A stretch of 64,000 nucleotides of DNA from Steromphala cineraria (Eukaryota; Mollusca; Gastropoda; Trochida; Trochidae): assembly GCA_916613615.1 (NCBI GenBank), contig OU744731.1, positions 53,464,289 through 53,528,288 of the forward strand. The letters are read 5' to 3'. Positions 9,701-21,100 of this stretch are shown piece by piece (positions within the stretch are counted from its first letter, which is position 1; each line of letters begins with the position of its first letter). A program made the position numbers and the translations under genes. Under the pieces are notes generated by a model. That model saw nothing but the letters and a program-made list of their open reading frames with translations, ran no database searches and was not told the DNA's origin.

Positions 9701-11533
9701 TACCCGTGCAAATCAGACAGTTCTTTTTTCATTGGTTGATTTCCGGTCAGGCTCGACACGGATCTAGTGGGTAAGTGGCTAGATGTAACGTAGGACTTAT
9801 GGGACGTATACATTACAGCTAGTTTTAACCAGATTGACTCGTGCACTATTTCCAAATGGAATAAAAGGTATCTCACAAATATCTGAAAATATTGCTATCG
9901 AGTCTATGTAATGCACGCTTTAAAGAGCCACTCCGTGATTTTATTATCTGGTTTTGATTTGATTCGAACGTAAATGGTAAAATTCATCATATGAATTAAA
10001 AGGTTCACTCTTCTACACGGATACTAGTTATTTAGTCAATTAAACATTTTCCACTCGCAACTGACTGCTTTCGAAATGTTTCTAAAATTTCGGTTGACTG
10101 ATTGGCGGGCGTCATGTCCGGTTCGAGACCATCACAAACCTTCCAATTGTGAATTTGAATTGTCGATAAACTTTAAAATGAAACTTTCCTATGGATACTT
10201 CTCGATGTTCTGTCACTATTAATAAAGTTCTGCATATTGGACCCGCTTTCATGTACATATATGGAATGGCTCTTCATAGGTACAAGACCTTCTGTCTTGG
10301 AAATTTGATACCTTATCTTTTTCACCGGATATAAGTTCATTCAATATGTAAAAGCCTCAGAGGGTTTACCATCTCGTGACTCAACGCAGGTATCCGTAGT
10401 GGTTAAAGTCCCTTGGTCAGACTTGCATATCCAGCTGTAACGGTAATTTGGACTAAACAACCAATATAAAGATCACACCCGATCGTTAATATTTCAATTA
10501 TTTTGTTAGAATGTAGTTTGGGTTATGAGCTAACCAAAATAAGGAGAGTATAATTCATACAAATAAAGAAAAATTCTGTTCAAGTGGCTGAATATTTTTA
10601 ACCATAAACCTGCCTACATATAAGGAAGTCTAAATCTGCAAAAAAAAACCCAAAATTTGTATCCTTCTGACTATCATATTATGCCTTACAACTTATTTAT
10701 GCAAATTAGAAAGATTCTTGTGTTGAAAATGATTAAGGCATATGAACTCAATTTGTTCCCGCCTTGCAAAATGGAAGAAACATGCAAATGATATCAATGT
10801 AATTGAAAGTATTTAATTTCTTGATAAGTACAATCGCCTGCAACGTTGCGTCACGTGTTCACTTCCAACAAGCCTTTGCGCGACATTGCAAAAATACTCC
10901 CCTTTCTTTTTATAGCAACCTGCCGTTTCGGGAAAGCCGTTTCGATTTTTTAAATTCTTATTTCACGAATAAAAATCTAATTTCAGGTTTGGTTGTACTT
11001 TTTGATTTCTGAATATTCAGAGAATACGTTGAAAATTCTTAAAAAATTATCTATATTACTAAAATTCTGATCATGGGACTTTAAAGAAATTATGTAATAT
11101 CACCTAATAAAAAATACTTATTACCCATGGCTTAGAAATAAGAAGCGACATATTTTCAGTATGAGCACATGGACACATATCACTTTTGTCTAGCAACGAT
11201 TCTTTTAGTGCGATATTACATATATATGAACGTTTGTGGCGTCATAAAGCCATTGTTCGTGACGTCACTGTCGCCGGTCGTCGCTAGGGAAACAGGTCGT
11301 TTTCTGGATATTTCTAAGAGAATACATTGTAATAGAATCGGGTATACAGAAATTATCACAAATAAAAGTATTTTCGTAGCATCTAATCTTAATGAGTTGA
11401 AATTAATTTATTTAATTTAAGAAGAAACTAATAAATGTCTTTACATTAATTTTAGGTGACTTGTTATTTTCAGGCGCTGAAACATCTTGGTAAACTGACT
11501 GATTTTCAAGAAGAAAGTGTCCTGTTTTGTTGA
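149..11533 (+). CDS. Gene A: two-macro-domain protein, 3' eleven exons
   Basis: Joined exons 149-487, 1574-1632, 2888-2960, 3369-3421, 5347-5583, 5875-6084, 6268-6373, 6755-6801, 8107-8334, 9480-9695 and 11474-11533 keep one open frame of 542 residues and end in TGA. The first exon enters in phase 1, so the 5' part lies left of the window; by comparison with gene B it may encode a TIR-like domain. Order: ~113-residue unknown domain, linker with heptad-like charged helix, macro domain 1, basic linker, macro domain 2, short tail. Macro domains bind ADP-ribose or its derivatives, and some remove it from proteins. The arrangement recalls the macro part of PARP14-like proteins, but no PARP catalytic domain is seen. 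No signal peptide or membrane segment is seen, so it is probably intracellular. Confidence 0.8.
488..1573 (+). other. Gene A intron with a MITE and a G run
   Basis: Non-coding. It holds the inverted-repeat element at 555-770 and a 16-G run at 1291-1306. The rest aligns by eye with gene B intron 23831-24503, showing common origin by duplication. ORFs here have no paralogue support. Confidence 0.6.
555..770. mobile_element. MITE, family CATCCTGTCTCAGGG, copy 1
   Basis: The terminal inverted repeats begin CATCCTGTCTCAGGG and end in a near-reverse complement (…CCCTGAGACACGATG). Inside, a long second inverted repeat contains GGCCCGACTT and CCAATCAAATCATTTT. Flanks AGCCATTTG and AGCCATTAG are a 9-bp target duplication with one mismatch. 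Gene B lacks the element at the homologous position (about 23890-23900), which is an empty site, so it inserted after the A/B duplication. Confidence 0.8.
1574..1632 (+). CDS. Gene A exon: linker
   Basis: The acceptor is TACTTCAG and the donor GTATGA; phase is 1 in and 0 out. The product starts YVGYAMRDEDLHANCVNRDN. Gene B has the same exon at 24504-24562, and a truncated relic at 25934-25960. It links the 113-residue domain to the helical linker. Function unknown. Confidence 0.75.
2331..2887 (+). repeat. 79-bp tandem repeat of a splice acceptor and exon head
   Basis: TACGAATATCC recurs at 2371, 2450, 2529 and 2608, exactly 79 bp apart, followed by more diverged units up to the true exon at 2888. 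Each unit carries a pyrimidine stretch (TCTCTCCTTTCTTCGCA) and TACGAATATCCTTGCAAGATG, which mirrors the real acceptor and exon start CTCCTTTCTCAACAG/TACGAAGATGC. The array looks like amplified and decayed copies of that exon's head. Reverse-strand ORFs here are shadows of the repeat. Confidence 0.85.
2888..2960 (+). CDS. Gene A exon: charged helical linker
   Basis: The acceptor is TCAACAG and the donor GTATGG; phase is 0 in and 1 out, 73 nt. It encodes YEDALKQLEIVTRKFEDLKK and then TIEHG, with leucine, isoleucine and phenylalanine at heptad-like spacing, so probably a short coiled coil. Gene B carries two copies (25199-25271 and 32312-32384). Confidence 0.75.
3369..3421 (+). CDS. Gene A exon: first strand of macro domain 1
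   Basis: 53 nt, phase 1 in and 0 out, between TTCCAG and GTATTC. It encodes GSGGLKVTIVSGDITNEK. The GDIT motif is the usual start of a macro domain, preceding the ADP-ribose-contacting VNSTN in the next exon. Two copies exist in gene B. Confidence 0.85.
3422..5346 (+). other. Gene A intron
   Basis: Non-coding. It contains the long hairpin at 3840-4007. The rest is AT-rich with no supported gene. The segment near 5048-5200 resembles decayed retroelement sequence, but I cannot place it. Confidence 0.5.
3840..4007. repeat. Long near-perfect inverted repeat (hairpin)
   Basis: The left arm starts TAATACAAGACAATGATATG and the right arm is its reverse complement. Each arm is about 75-80 bp, around a centre containing GGCTAGGTCTTGCC / GGGGCAAGAACTAGCCC. 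No target duplication is obvious. It is probably a foldback MITE in the intron. Confidence 0.85.
5347..5583 (+). CDS. Gene A exon: macro domain 1, N-terminal half
   Basis: 237 nt, phase 0, from TTTCAG to GTAAGC. TDVVVNSTN is the conserved macro motif whose Asn lies in the ADP-ribose site. SDGDLSGDILKAAG matches the GGGV(S)GAI-x-AAG loop but has DGDLSG in place of GGGV, an unusual substitution. Later HVVLSD matches the IHVVGP strand. The gene B exon at 33627-33845 differs over the first ~205 nt by only a few synonymous bases; the 3' ends of the two exons differ. Confidence 0.9.
5875..6084 (+). CDS. Gene A exon: macro domain 1, C-terminal half
   Basis: 210 nt, phase 0. The acceptor is TCTTTTAAG and the donor GTAAAT. 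It encodes SLREVLNKCLKKA, then SISFPALGMGKLQY, the second substrate loop of macro domains (FPAxGxG), then the final strand VRFVILP. Gene B 34180-34389 is nearly identical. Confidence 0.9.
6268..6373 (+). CDS. Gene A exon: basic linker between macro domains
   Basis: 106 nt, phase 0 in and 1 out, between TATTAG and GTATGT. The product starts VFSEKEMGKHFGRSQSEPAD and is rich in Lys and Arg, probably disordered. The gene B counterpart at 36206-36287 holds position and phase but has diverged. Confidence 0.65.
6580..6715. repeat. TC-rich microsatellite
   Basis: A (TC)n/(TCTG)n tract in the gene A intron. The Arg/Glu-rich and Ser/Leu-rich ORFs over it are low-complexity artefacts. Confidence 0.9.
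6755..6801 (+). CDS. Gene A exon: first strand of macro domain 2
   Basis: 47 nt, phase 1 in and 0 out. It encodes DLIHVNWIKGDISQQK, with the KGDI motif that opens a macro domain. It mirrors the 3369-3421 exon. The gene B counterpart (36467-36507) is DQQKGKMMRGDIPK. Confidence 0.7.
6802..8106 (+). other. Gene A intron
   Basis: Contains the dispersed repeat at about 7120-7610. The rest is AT-rich, with no supported exon. Confidence 0.5.
7120..7610 (+). repeat. Dispersed repeat, GGCCCGATGGGCTTATGGCATGG family
   Basis: Begins around AGGCCCGATGGGCTTATGG, then TCCGTCCGTCC and paired phrases ending TATACAGACTC. Related pieces lie at 31760-31980, 36655-36800 and, in part, 22960-23050. Coding capacity is not seen. 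It is probably a non-autonomous transposon. Confidence 0.7.
8107..8334 (+). CDS. Gene A exon: macro domain 2, N-terminal half
   Basis: 228 nt, phase 0, TTTCCAG to GTAGGT. VDMVVNTTDKGLNLGGG matches macro VDxIVNxxN, although the conserved Asn is Asp in NTTD. GGGPISQAVVRVAG matches the phosphate loop better than macro 1. The HVSLWQWTDEG segment replaces IHxVGP. Ligand binding could differ from macro 1. Confidence 0.85.
8869..9045. mobile_element. MITE, family CATCCTGTCTCAGGG, copy 2 (5'-truncated)
   Basis: Shares the inner inverted repeat (GAAGCTAGATTCGCTTGCC, CCAATCAAATCATTTTCTCG) and the right end TGAGACAGGATG with copies at 555 and 54154, but lacks the left terminal repeat. Confidence 0.75.
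9480..9695 (+). CDS. Gene A exon: macro domain 2, C-terminal half
   Basis: 216 nt, phase 0, CTTCCAG to GTGAGT. It encodes PFHELIESILEKARERR, SIAFPMLGTGTLKYP (canonical FPxxGTG loop) and IYVVVHPGDAKKIE. No counterpart is found in gene B. Confidence 0.9.
9696..11473 (+). other. Gene A last intron
   Basis: Non-coding. 11165-11400 aligns by eye with 38880-39080 upstream of gene B's decayed last exon (shared GACGTCACTG and CCATTGTTCG phrases), which anchors the A/B duplication at its 3' end. I see nothing else recognisable. Confidence 0.55.
11474..11533 (+). CDS. Gene A terminal exon
   Basis: TTTTCAG acceptor, phase 0. It encodes ALKHLGKLTDFQEESVLFC and then TGA. The homologous sequence in gene B (39163-39180) meets a stop after five codons. 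Confidence 0.75.
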   Translation, partial: ALKHLGKLTDFQEESVLFC

Positions 11534-12082
11534 AAAGCTAATATGAAGAATTGCCAATCAACACTACAAACTCCTTCAGATATTTCACATATCAAACCAC
11601 TGATGTTAGATAGTGGACGTTATCTATACCTTGTTTAATGTTTCACACTATAATGACGTTCGGGATGCTCTTTTGTACAAGTTGAACTATTAATTGCAGG
11701 CTTTGGGGCATTCAATGGTTTCAACATTTCAATGTCCATTCATTGACACTTAAAATGTATTGTAACTTAGATTCGTTGTTTTATTATGCATTCCTTGAAA
11801 TAAGAAATATTTCAAGTTTTGAGGTCGTACCCTCAGATAATAAGTATAGACGCGAAATTGTCCATCTGTCAATAGTTCTTAGTAGTTCATTTTATTTGTT
11901 GGAAATTGTTTTTAAGTCATTCATGTTTCCTTTATTAATTTTGATTAAACATAACTTTCCGTTGACATACGAGATTCCATATTAAAACAATGAATATAAT
12001 TCGTTCTTCGCAAATTTACAAACATTTAACATACTGGGGTAATTTTAGTGAATTATTCAATATCTACCCCAGCATAAATAAA
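11534..12082 (+). terminator. Gene A 3' UTR with candidate poly(A) signal
   Basis: AT-rich untranslated sequence after the stop. The first canonical AATAAA I see is at 12077-12082. The true cleavage site cannot be fixed from sequence. Confidence 0.35.
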
Positions 12083-13138
12083 ACAAAGTTATTTAAACAA
12101 AACAATAACCTGACACCAATTATTTTTTCAAACTACCGAAAATATGTGTTATTGTAATTATCAAGGAATCAAATTCATGTCAATCTTTTAGATATTGAAT
12201 AAATCGAACATATCAGATGTACAAAATGGTGTTATACAAGGCTGAGTACTTAGTCAATTATATTTCTTTATTAAGGACAAAGCAATGAAAATAAAAGAAT
12301 TAAGCAACAATTGAAGCCAGTTGTATCCGTGTGTGTAACAAATTTAAAATTTCCAAATGATACTGCTTATCTGAGTGTTTTGTCCTCAACTTTAGCGCAA
12401 AAATGTCCTTTAGTGCAACAATACTTGGGAGGCATATACATTATGAAAATCCTGTCAAAGTCTCGTTATCGATGCGTTTAAGTACTTGGTGATTGTTTTG
12501 TTAAATATCAACAAATGTTTTTATACATGGCACATTTTAGTAACTTTTTACCACCATTCTGTTGAATTTTACTTAAAGGGTTTGTAAAATGTATATTCAT
12601 GTGAGATACATATCGACTTGTTTCACCGTAACAAACAAGCTAGTTATACTCTCATATATTACGTTTTGGTAATAGTTAGTGTCATATATCAGTTAAAATG
12701 ATGTTATGATGGTTAATAAAAGTCAAACAAAATTAGCTTTATGTATGCATACAACATTATTCACACAATCAGTATATCAAAATATATGGTAACACTGATC
12801 ATTCAACTTCAGTCAGGCCGGGGGGATAAGCCATCTCTCCTGATGGCTCTTGTTGTATAAAACAAAGTGGTTATGTAAACTATCATTGGTACATGTCCTT
12901 CAATGTCATTTGCCAATGATAAGCATATATTAACTGAAAATGTTAATATGTCAACTGACTTATTTCAATCGATTCGAATTGAGTGGTACATGGATGCCAA
13001 AGATGATTTGACATTATGTTGTGAACATATTTTTACAGAAAATGTGATTAACAAAACCCTGCACATATCTTAATCCGATATGATTTTGTCAAATGTGTAG
13101 TATTGATTTATTAGTGTTCAATTGTTGGAATGCGGGAT

Positions 13139-13403
13139 TTAAAGGGGAAATAGCACGTATTTAGGGGGGAAATAAGGTGATGTCAGGAAAATGAAAACAA
13201 ATTTTTACAACTGAAAGACAATGTATTTAAACTAAACGAAGCAGTAATAAATCAAATATATAAGTTCAAGTTAAGATGATGGTTGAATGGTTTGTGTAAT
13301 GAGATTTTGACAATATAAAGATAATACATTTAGCATTAATATACAAATATCAGTGATACATTTAGATATTAAGGTTTTCAAAAACGTGCTACCACCCTTT
13401 TAA
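13139..13403. mobile_element. TTAA-flanked MITE (TTAAAGGGGCAGTAGCACG family), copy 1
   Basis: Starts TTAAAGGGGAAATAGCACG and ends CGTGCTACCACCCTTTTAA. Diverged and shorter than the ~360-bp full copies. Confidence 0.75.
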
Positions 13404-15859
13404 GAACATCAATTTTGATTTACATTGTCTTATAGTAACAATAAAAATGTTGTCTCGAATCCTTGATTTGTTACTTCTTGTTGTCATTCCTCTTGATGTT
13501 TGTTCACAAACAATTCCATGAAATCTACCATTTAAATTTGTTGAGTTTGAAAAAAAGTAATTGCCACACAGGTGACAAGATCCCCAGTCTAAATAAACCT
13601 AGCCTCAATAATACTTGTAACTCTCCCTTATTGAGTCTTCCTGATTTCAAATATTTGTTAATATTGAATTGATAGATTGTATCAACATTGTCTTGAATTA
13701 TGTTGTTTGAAATTGAAAAACGCTTACAGATACTGATACTGAGTTGTATACATAATTTTGAATGCGTTGAGGGTTAGACCAACAAATGATTTTTTTGCGT
13801 ATTCCATGGATTCATAACTAAAACAGTGACTCTATGATCAAGTCCTTTGTCCAGAGCATATCTCTTAAACTATACATACTAAACTTTATACACTTATTAA
13901 TCGTGATCTTTAAATGTGCCTTTTGAGGGTTAGACCAAGTAATGATTAATAAAGTGAATCTAGGATCAATTACTTTGTCCGGAACTTAATATTTCCTGAA
14001 ATATACACCTCTCCCAAACTTTCTACACATGTCAATCATGATACCTTGATATGCCTTTTGTGGGTATTACCAATATGTGGATTATCTTTTGTGTGGTTTC
14101 TTTGGTAAACATGACAAACAAGTAACTAAAAAAATGATTACTACCTCAAATTTGAAACAAAGATCAACCATTATCCCTAGATGTTCCCTTTTCATAGTAA
14201 AACCTATTAATGAATTTAGTTTTGTGGTTTTAGTTGAAACATGACTTACACAATGACTTATCTTTAAAACTGTACTCTCAACTATCATAAAACTTTCCCC
14301 AATGTTTATCAATTTCCCTATTTGAAATTATTTTAACAAAGTCGTAAGCAGGGGTATGTCAGCTCTGCACGCTTCTTCAAAGTACGGTGACACAATGCAG
14401 ATTGATAATAATGTCATCCCGTTATGAAACTATTATCCTCGTTGAAATAATGTGGCCCGATATTCTAAATAGTTTTCCCCACACTTTACGATAATAGTCT
14501 TAATCTGCGTTTTATAACAACACATTCCCAAGCATCATATATTGAAATAGGTCGGTGAGATAAGACGAACAATTAAGGCGTTCTCTTAAATAATGGAGAA
14601 AGTGTTGGGTTGGTTCGAGAGGTTATGATTTTGATCGCTAGAGGAGGAGAGAGAGGGGGAATGTATAACAAAAGAAATGCCATGTGTACAGATACGACTA
14701 GTCGTACACTCCAACTGTAGGTAATATTATTTTGACCTAACAAAACCTCTATAAAAGCAAGTCTAGATATGCAGTAAACAACTGAAATATCCAATTCTCC
14801 GAGGCACCTTTTTTCTATATTAAAACAGTTGTTTTTTAGAACTATTATTTTTCCGAGACTGAATATAAGTCTAAGAGAAGACGGTCAAGATAAGGTTCAA
14901 GTATCAAAGCGTCATTAGCAACTATTACCCACATTGCTTTATTCCAATATGGCAGCCCAAATGACCTACTTTCATCCCAAGCTAAATATGTCCGTCAAAA
15001 AGTTAAATCGAAACCGAAAATAGGATAGCTTTTGGACGGGAGAGAGAAGCCATGTTATGAACGAATAGTAAGCGTTTGGGTTAACAATTGGGTACTTTCG
15101 TGCAAGTAATTACATGTAGATTACAACGATATGATATTGTCAGTGCATAAGTTGATTAAAACACTGTAGTTAATCAGTCGTTATACCTACATTGTATGTG
15201 GTACTGACGTCTCGTACCTTTGTATGTGATGCTGTGTATCTTCTCAAATACGCTAAATACTTGTCTTTTGTGATGTGAATTAATCTCGCACACTCTAAAT
15301 ATTTGTATGTGATGTGCATTATTCTTGCACACGTCTTCTACTTAGCTTTTCTTGTGTGATGTGTATAATTCTCGCACGCGTATAATACTTTCTTGTGTAC
15401 ACACTTATATACATGTAGTATATCATTTTTTTTCGAGAATATTTTTCATATTAAAACTACTTGTTATTTTACAATTTTAATAGTATTCATTAGTAAGTTA
15501 AAGAGTAGTCTGTAATCCGGACCCTTAAGCAAAAAAGATATAAAAGGAGCCTTCTTAAGTCTAGACAATGTTTGCAAGTCTAGATGCACACATTCTTTAG
15601 CCCCATTGACTGGGTTAGTCCCTGAAATTAAGAATTGTTGAGGGCTCCTTTTTATGTTAATATCAAATATTGAATATGAAAATTTAGTGAACAAACTTTT
15701 TTCAGGGACTGTATGTTAGTCTAGGTATAGACATACTGACGTGACCTAGAAACAAAGTGAAATTAGGCTGCAGTATACCGGAAGTGATAAATGATGTAAA
15801 TACATGTAGTTGAGATTCGGCTTTTGATACATTTGTTAAAAGACATACATTGTATGGTA

Positions 15860-16223
15860 TTAAAGGGGCAGTAGCACGTTTTAGGGAGAATATAAGGTGA
15901 TGTCAGGTAAATGAAAATTCATGGTTCCAATTAAGAGACAATACATTTAAACTAAATGGAGCAGTAATAATTCAAATATATAATGTAAAGTTTAGCCATG
16001 CGATTCCTTTTTCTTACAAAATATGAATTAAAGGTGTTCACACAAAATGGCTGCCCATGGATTTAGGTGAATCTTCATACTTTGTCCTCTGACTATTGAT
16101 ATTATTGGTTTGTGTTATGAGCTTTTTGACACAATAAAAATAATACATTTAGCATTAACGTACAATCATCAGTGAAATAATTGAAATAAAGAATTATAAA
16201 AAAACGTGCTACTGCCCCTTTAA
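15860..16223. mobile_element. TTAA-flanked MITE, copy 2
   Basis: Ends TTAAAGGGGCAGTAGCACG and CGTGCTACTGCCCCTTTAA are exact inverted repeats beginning with TTAA on both sides. Interior phrases GGTGATGTCAGG, GACAATACATTTAAAC and TTTGTCCTCTGACTAT are shared by all copies. TTAA at both ends fits a piggyBac-like or other TTAA-targeting parent. Confidence 0.9.
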
Positions 16224-17087
16224 AGGGGTAGAAATTATATCCTCTTTTTGAAAAATCACGCCAAGAGTTTAATTCAATTCTAATTCATTCTATATCATTC
16301 TCTTCCATAAATGTTGAATATTTTAATTCTATTCTCAAGTAAAAAGCAATAATTCATTTGTTTTCACGTGGTTGGTGTTTGAAATAAGTTACTTTACTAT
16401 TAATAATTACACTAGTGAATAACTCAAAAGCGTTCATATGGACACCCGTTTAGACAAAAGAATATGAACTATAGCTGCCCTGTCGTCTAACAAAATACAG
16501 CTGTTCACCAAAAGTTTGTTAAACTGTTAAAGATTTTCGATGTAATTTCATAATTTATGGATTTTTTAATTGGTTACCATAACATCACATCATAAAGTCA
16601 AGACTTTTGGATCAGATTGAACGTGGATCATATCTACACTACATATATATAGAACATATATGTTGCATGAAAGAGACAATTCTTGCAATCTTTAAGAGAG
16701 GCATGGGGTCAAAATTTAAAAATTCTGATTTTCTTCTTTCTGCGAGTTTTCAATTAATTTTTTAGCTAACTTTCGGTCAAGTCAATAGTTGTAAAATTGA
16801 TTATACAACTTACGTTTCATCAAGAAATATTTCGAAATGATGATTTTTAAAGATCTTTTTAAAATGTGCATTTTTCAATTTTGGACTCCAGTGTTTTATA
16901 AATCCTTGCCAATGTAATGTACACAAGTAGTGTCAGTATCCTATTTTAGTAGTGATGGGAAAGTCTTTTTACTTCATTTGCTCTTAGATCATCACATTTG
17001 GTACAATTGACTAAGTGAAATGAACGCGTTAACACCATATTACATCATCATGATGATATTGGCATAGAGATTGAAAGTATAGTTAAA

Positions 17088-17540
17088 GTGACACAGAGTA
17101 TGTTGAAGGTATCACATACGTCAAATTTTGAATTAGATGTTATTACATCGGGAACCACTAACTGTTACTGAAGATTACAAGTTCAAGCTACATTTGAGCG
17201 AAAATACTGCCATATAAAGTCGGGATTTTGATCGAAAACCGGACAATTTGACCCGAGAGTTGCGCGCTAATTCGCAAAACGTAATCATGAAACCTTGGTC
17301 ATAAGCTGACAGGAAGATATATTCGATTCGATAGCGTTTATAAGTTATTGTAACTAATATGTAGGTTGTTCTGATGCATAATGTCAACTATTACCCGTAT
17401 GTCAGATGTGTATTCGATTTTTGATTAAATCAAGCATTCTACAGATATTAATCATAAATGATTAGATTTGCAAGTTCAGTGATCAGATATAAACTTCAAT
17501 CAGCATATTAGATATTTCCTAACTTATCAGAACCAAATAG
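17088..17540. mobile_element. Dispersed element, end AAAGTGACACAGAGTA
   Basis: Begins AAAGTGACACAGAGTATGTTG. The same sequence occurs in reverse orientation at 63410-63897 (shared CCGGTTTTCGATCAAAATCC and AAGTTCATATC). The ORF over it is a repeat artefact. A copy of its end also begins the sequence at 60132. Confidence 0.75.
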
Positions 17541-17543
17541 AAT

Positions 17544-17902
17544 TTAAAGGGGCAGTAGCACGTTTTTAGGGAGAATATAAGGTGATGTCAGGAAAATGAA
17601 AATGAATTGTTCGAATTGAAAGACAATGTATTTAAAGTAAATGGAGCAGTAAAACTTCAAATATATAACGTAAAGTTTAGCCATTCGATACTTGTTCTTA
17701 CACAAAATGAATTTATGGTGTTCACACAAAATGACCGCCAATGGATTTTATGTGAATCTTCATACTTTGTCCTCTGACTATGGATGATTGGCTTGTGCTA
17801 TGAGATTTTTGACACTGTCAAAATAATACATTTAGTTTTAACTTACAAGTATCAGTGAAAATTTTGAATAAAATTATCAAAAACGTGCTACTGCCCCTTT
17901 AA
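17544..17902. mobile_element. TTAA-flanked MITE, copy 3
   Basis: Full copy, TTAAAGGGGCAGTAGCACG to CGTGCTACTGCCCCTTTAA, about 90 bp upstream of the gene B 5' exon acceptor, so it may lie in the 5' intron of gene B. Confidence 0.9.
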
Positions 17903-18037
17903 GAAAGATACTCATTTGGTTGGCAGCTGTACTCACCTTCTTGAACCCCAAGACAAAGTTTCTGTTACTGACTTGATAGGTTTGGTGTTTCAGGTATCGA
18001 CATGTAGGAAAAGAACAAAACCCTTTTCAGAAAGAAA

Positions 18038-18160
18038 ATGACGATGCTTTCTCAACTTGGGTCTGTACAGTTTGAAGAAGCTTCGAAATTTATTCTGACA
18101 AACGTGGAAGCAGAAGATGGTTGTCATACCGGCGTCACTTATACAATGGAGAATAACGAT
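18038..18160 (+). CDS. Gene B first coding exon
   Basis: The ATG at 18038 opens MTMLSQLGSVQFEEASKFIL and continues to MENND before GTAAGT; 123 nt, phase 0 out. A 3' splice site (TTTCAG, exon from 17994) lies just upstream, so a non-coding 5' exon is expected. The start is the first ATG after that site in an open frame. The sequence is acidic and unrecognised. Confidence 0.6.
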
Positions 18161-21100
18161 GTAAGTAATTCATGTCCATCTTGTTTAATTATCTATGTAT
18201 GTCAATGTGTTGTTAATGATCACGGGAATAAAGTTGATCACGGATAACATCATATATTGTCAAGATCAATCACTCAGCCACCATTGTGTCAACTAAGGGT
18301 TTGCTCAGTTTTATCTTACTAACCAGTTGAAATGAAACTTTAAAAAGTCGTCCTATCAATAAAAGATATAAGGTGATAATGTGACTGGGAAAGGTCTGAG
18401 CTGTCCTGACCAAGATTGTCACGTAAACAATCTCGTTTCAAAACTGTTTCGCCGGAGATATTTCGTGAGGGAGGTGACACAAGTTTATGATGTCATGAAC
18501 ACGATGATGTCACAGTAATACCACGATCGCGGTAGTTTAAGATAAATGAAGTATTCAAAGATAGATATTTTTCAAGAAATCGTAAGCAATTTTGGAAAAT
18601 ATATAAAATTTCACCATTTGTAACCTCTGATTTTTGTTTTGATATGTTAAATGAAAGAAGACGCATATATTCCCCATGTTTTGCCATATTGTTTAAGTGT
18701 TTGTACAATTGATAGTTAATGAATACTTTAAAGTGCAGTCTAAGTAAACCTTGCCTAATTGATACTCGTTTCACTCCGATATTGAATCTAGCGAGATGTA
18801 GTAGCGGGTCGCGTCAGCCGATCTTTCGCCGACCTTTGACCCTCCAACGTTATATGTGCGAATGCAGACTATTGCGTCTTAGTTAGACGATCCCTGATTG
18901 GTCAATTCGATAGATCGACTGACGCGACCCGTTACTACATCTCGCTAGACTCAATATCAGAGTGAAACGGGTATTGTTGAGGCTAGGTATATATATATAT
19001 ATTAAGATGTTACTTATCCATATATTTCGTTTTTTAGAATGATTTAAACCCCGACACTGATGTCCAAAGTGAAGAGGAATCTAGTATAGTAGTTCCTGAT
19101 TTAAAAGAAACTCCTTTGCCAACGGTCAGTATCTTTACTCCATTAAGAATCTTACTCATTTTCTTAATAAAATAGGCAGCTTTAATAAAATTTATCTTAT
19201 TAGAATACAATGATGTAAACCATGTCGATAGCAGGTTTATATTGTAGATGTCTTGTTATTAAATATAGCTGCAATAAAGTACACAATGTTCGAGTAACAG
19301 GTGGAAACATCAAAAGGTCCAAAAGCTGGTAACAATAACTCTACAAAACCAGTTTAAATAACACGATAGTCATTGATAACATAATCTGGGCAAAAAAATG
19401 GACCAAAATTATTTTTTTGCTTTATCATTTAAACAACGTTTTTATTTTTAGTCATTGATAAAAAATTTTTGGCCAAAAAATTTACTAAAACAACAGTTTT
19501 GAGCACTATCATTAATACACCGTTCACATTTTTACAGTTGAAAGAATGTCCACCCACGCCGGAAACTCAACGTTTTTCTAACGGTACTGTGTTAAAAATT
19601 ATTGTCCTTAGTTTAAAACCACCTAAAAGGTAAAATAGTATAGAATCTTACAATAGTAGCACGTAACCTGCTTTAATTTCTAGGTTACAGACTGTTATTT
19701 TGTGATAATTACCTACCTCTTTTACGTTAAGTTAAACCAAGTATCGTGTCATTAATATTATTGAAAATGGGCTCTTTTGATTTTGAAAAGCTTTATAGGG
19801 ACATTACGTGACTCATTCCAAGTCATTCAAGACATGTAAGGCTCATTTTTATCTATAAAAAGGTTGCTTATGTTAACTGTCATATAGTAACATGCATATC
19901 TTAAAGAGGCATTAGCACGTTTTTTTGAAAATGTTATGTTTTCAATTTTACACTGATAACTGTACGTTAATGCTAAATGTATCATTTTAATAAGGCAAAA
20001 AATCTCATTTCTCAAACCCGAGAACATATTTTAAAGATTCACATAAATTCACATCTGTTGTAGTTATTGTGTGTTCGTCAGGAGCAGTTGAAAATGCAAA
20101 ATCATTTCAACACGATATTGCGGCAAAGTCGCCCGATGCAGATGTACATTTACTTGCATGTAATGGTAGGTATATAAAGTTTATGATTACATGTACTTAG
20201 TAATGTAAAAAAATATCATGCAAACAAAACTTGCAAAGCTTGGAGCGACTTGAGGGAAATTCCCTTTAGAATTTTGCCATACAAAGTTATATTTAAAACA
20301 GCAAGTTAAAATAACAGAAACTTAAATCCCCACCATATTCATTTCATCACAATTATCATAAACTGTTCTTACTTGATATTCGTATATAGACAAAGGCGAC
20401 TTTGAAACTCTGCTGACTGCCTATACAAGCATAGACAAAGTGTACATCCTTGCCGACTCCAGTATCTGTGATGCAATGCTCAGGAAAAGAATGCTACATG
20501 AAAGCATCAGTGACCTGTTTGAAAGTAAGTATCGCTTGTATTTGACATCATGAGTATAACAAAGATATGACATAAAGATTTAATATTTTTTTAAATGAAA
20601 ACTCAAAAAGATGCCTTAAAGATATGTATGAAAAAAAGTTTTCGTTATTCTAATTTGGCAGTTTTGATTTGTTAAATCATTGAAGACCTTCTAAAAATCA
20701 AAGGAAATGGATAATGAAATCATCTTGTTCTTTTGATCACAGGGAGATTTAGATTTACCCAAAATGAACATATTTCTTGTAGAGTTGGTTGAAACCACCA
20801 CAGTATACCTTGTAAGAAGAGTCTCCGATAAGGAAGATGTGAAATATGTTCGTCTGAAGACTCAACTGCCTGAGGATGTTCTTGAACATAAGGATATATT
20901 TATATCTACTGAAAACAGAGCATTTCTGGAACAGATTCAATATCAGGTGCGAAGTTCACTTCAATATCTCATTCTTCAACAGCAACGTCATCATCATCAT
21001 CATCATCGTCGTCATCGTCATCATCATCGTCGTCGTTGCCGATGTCATCACCACCATCATCATCATCATAATCATGACCATCATCATCATTATTATCATC

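Larger units (their letters stand above)
12083..17990. other. Intergenic region between genes A and B
   Basis: No supported coding exon. It holds MITEs at 13139-13403, 15860-16223 and 17544-17902, and the element at 17088-17540. Repeated phrases GAGGGTTAGACCAA near 13770 and 13926 suggest a short decayed tandem duplication. The rest is AT-rich with only short chance ORFs. Gene B's promoter and first non-coding exon probably lie here but cannot be pinned. Confidence 0.5.

Noticed and set aside
10080..10140. tRNA-like GGTTCGAGACC motif
   Set aside because: No cloverleaf arms could be built around it; no tRNA gene was supported anywhere in the window.
17175..17387. Minus-strand ORF with a similar stretch at 63657-63851
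   Set aside because: The similarity is due to two copies of a dispersed non-coding element; the open frame is not conserved over the whole element.
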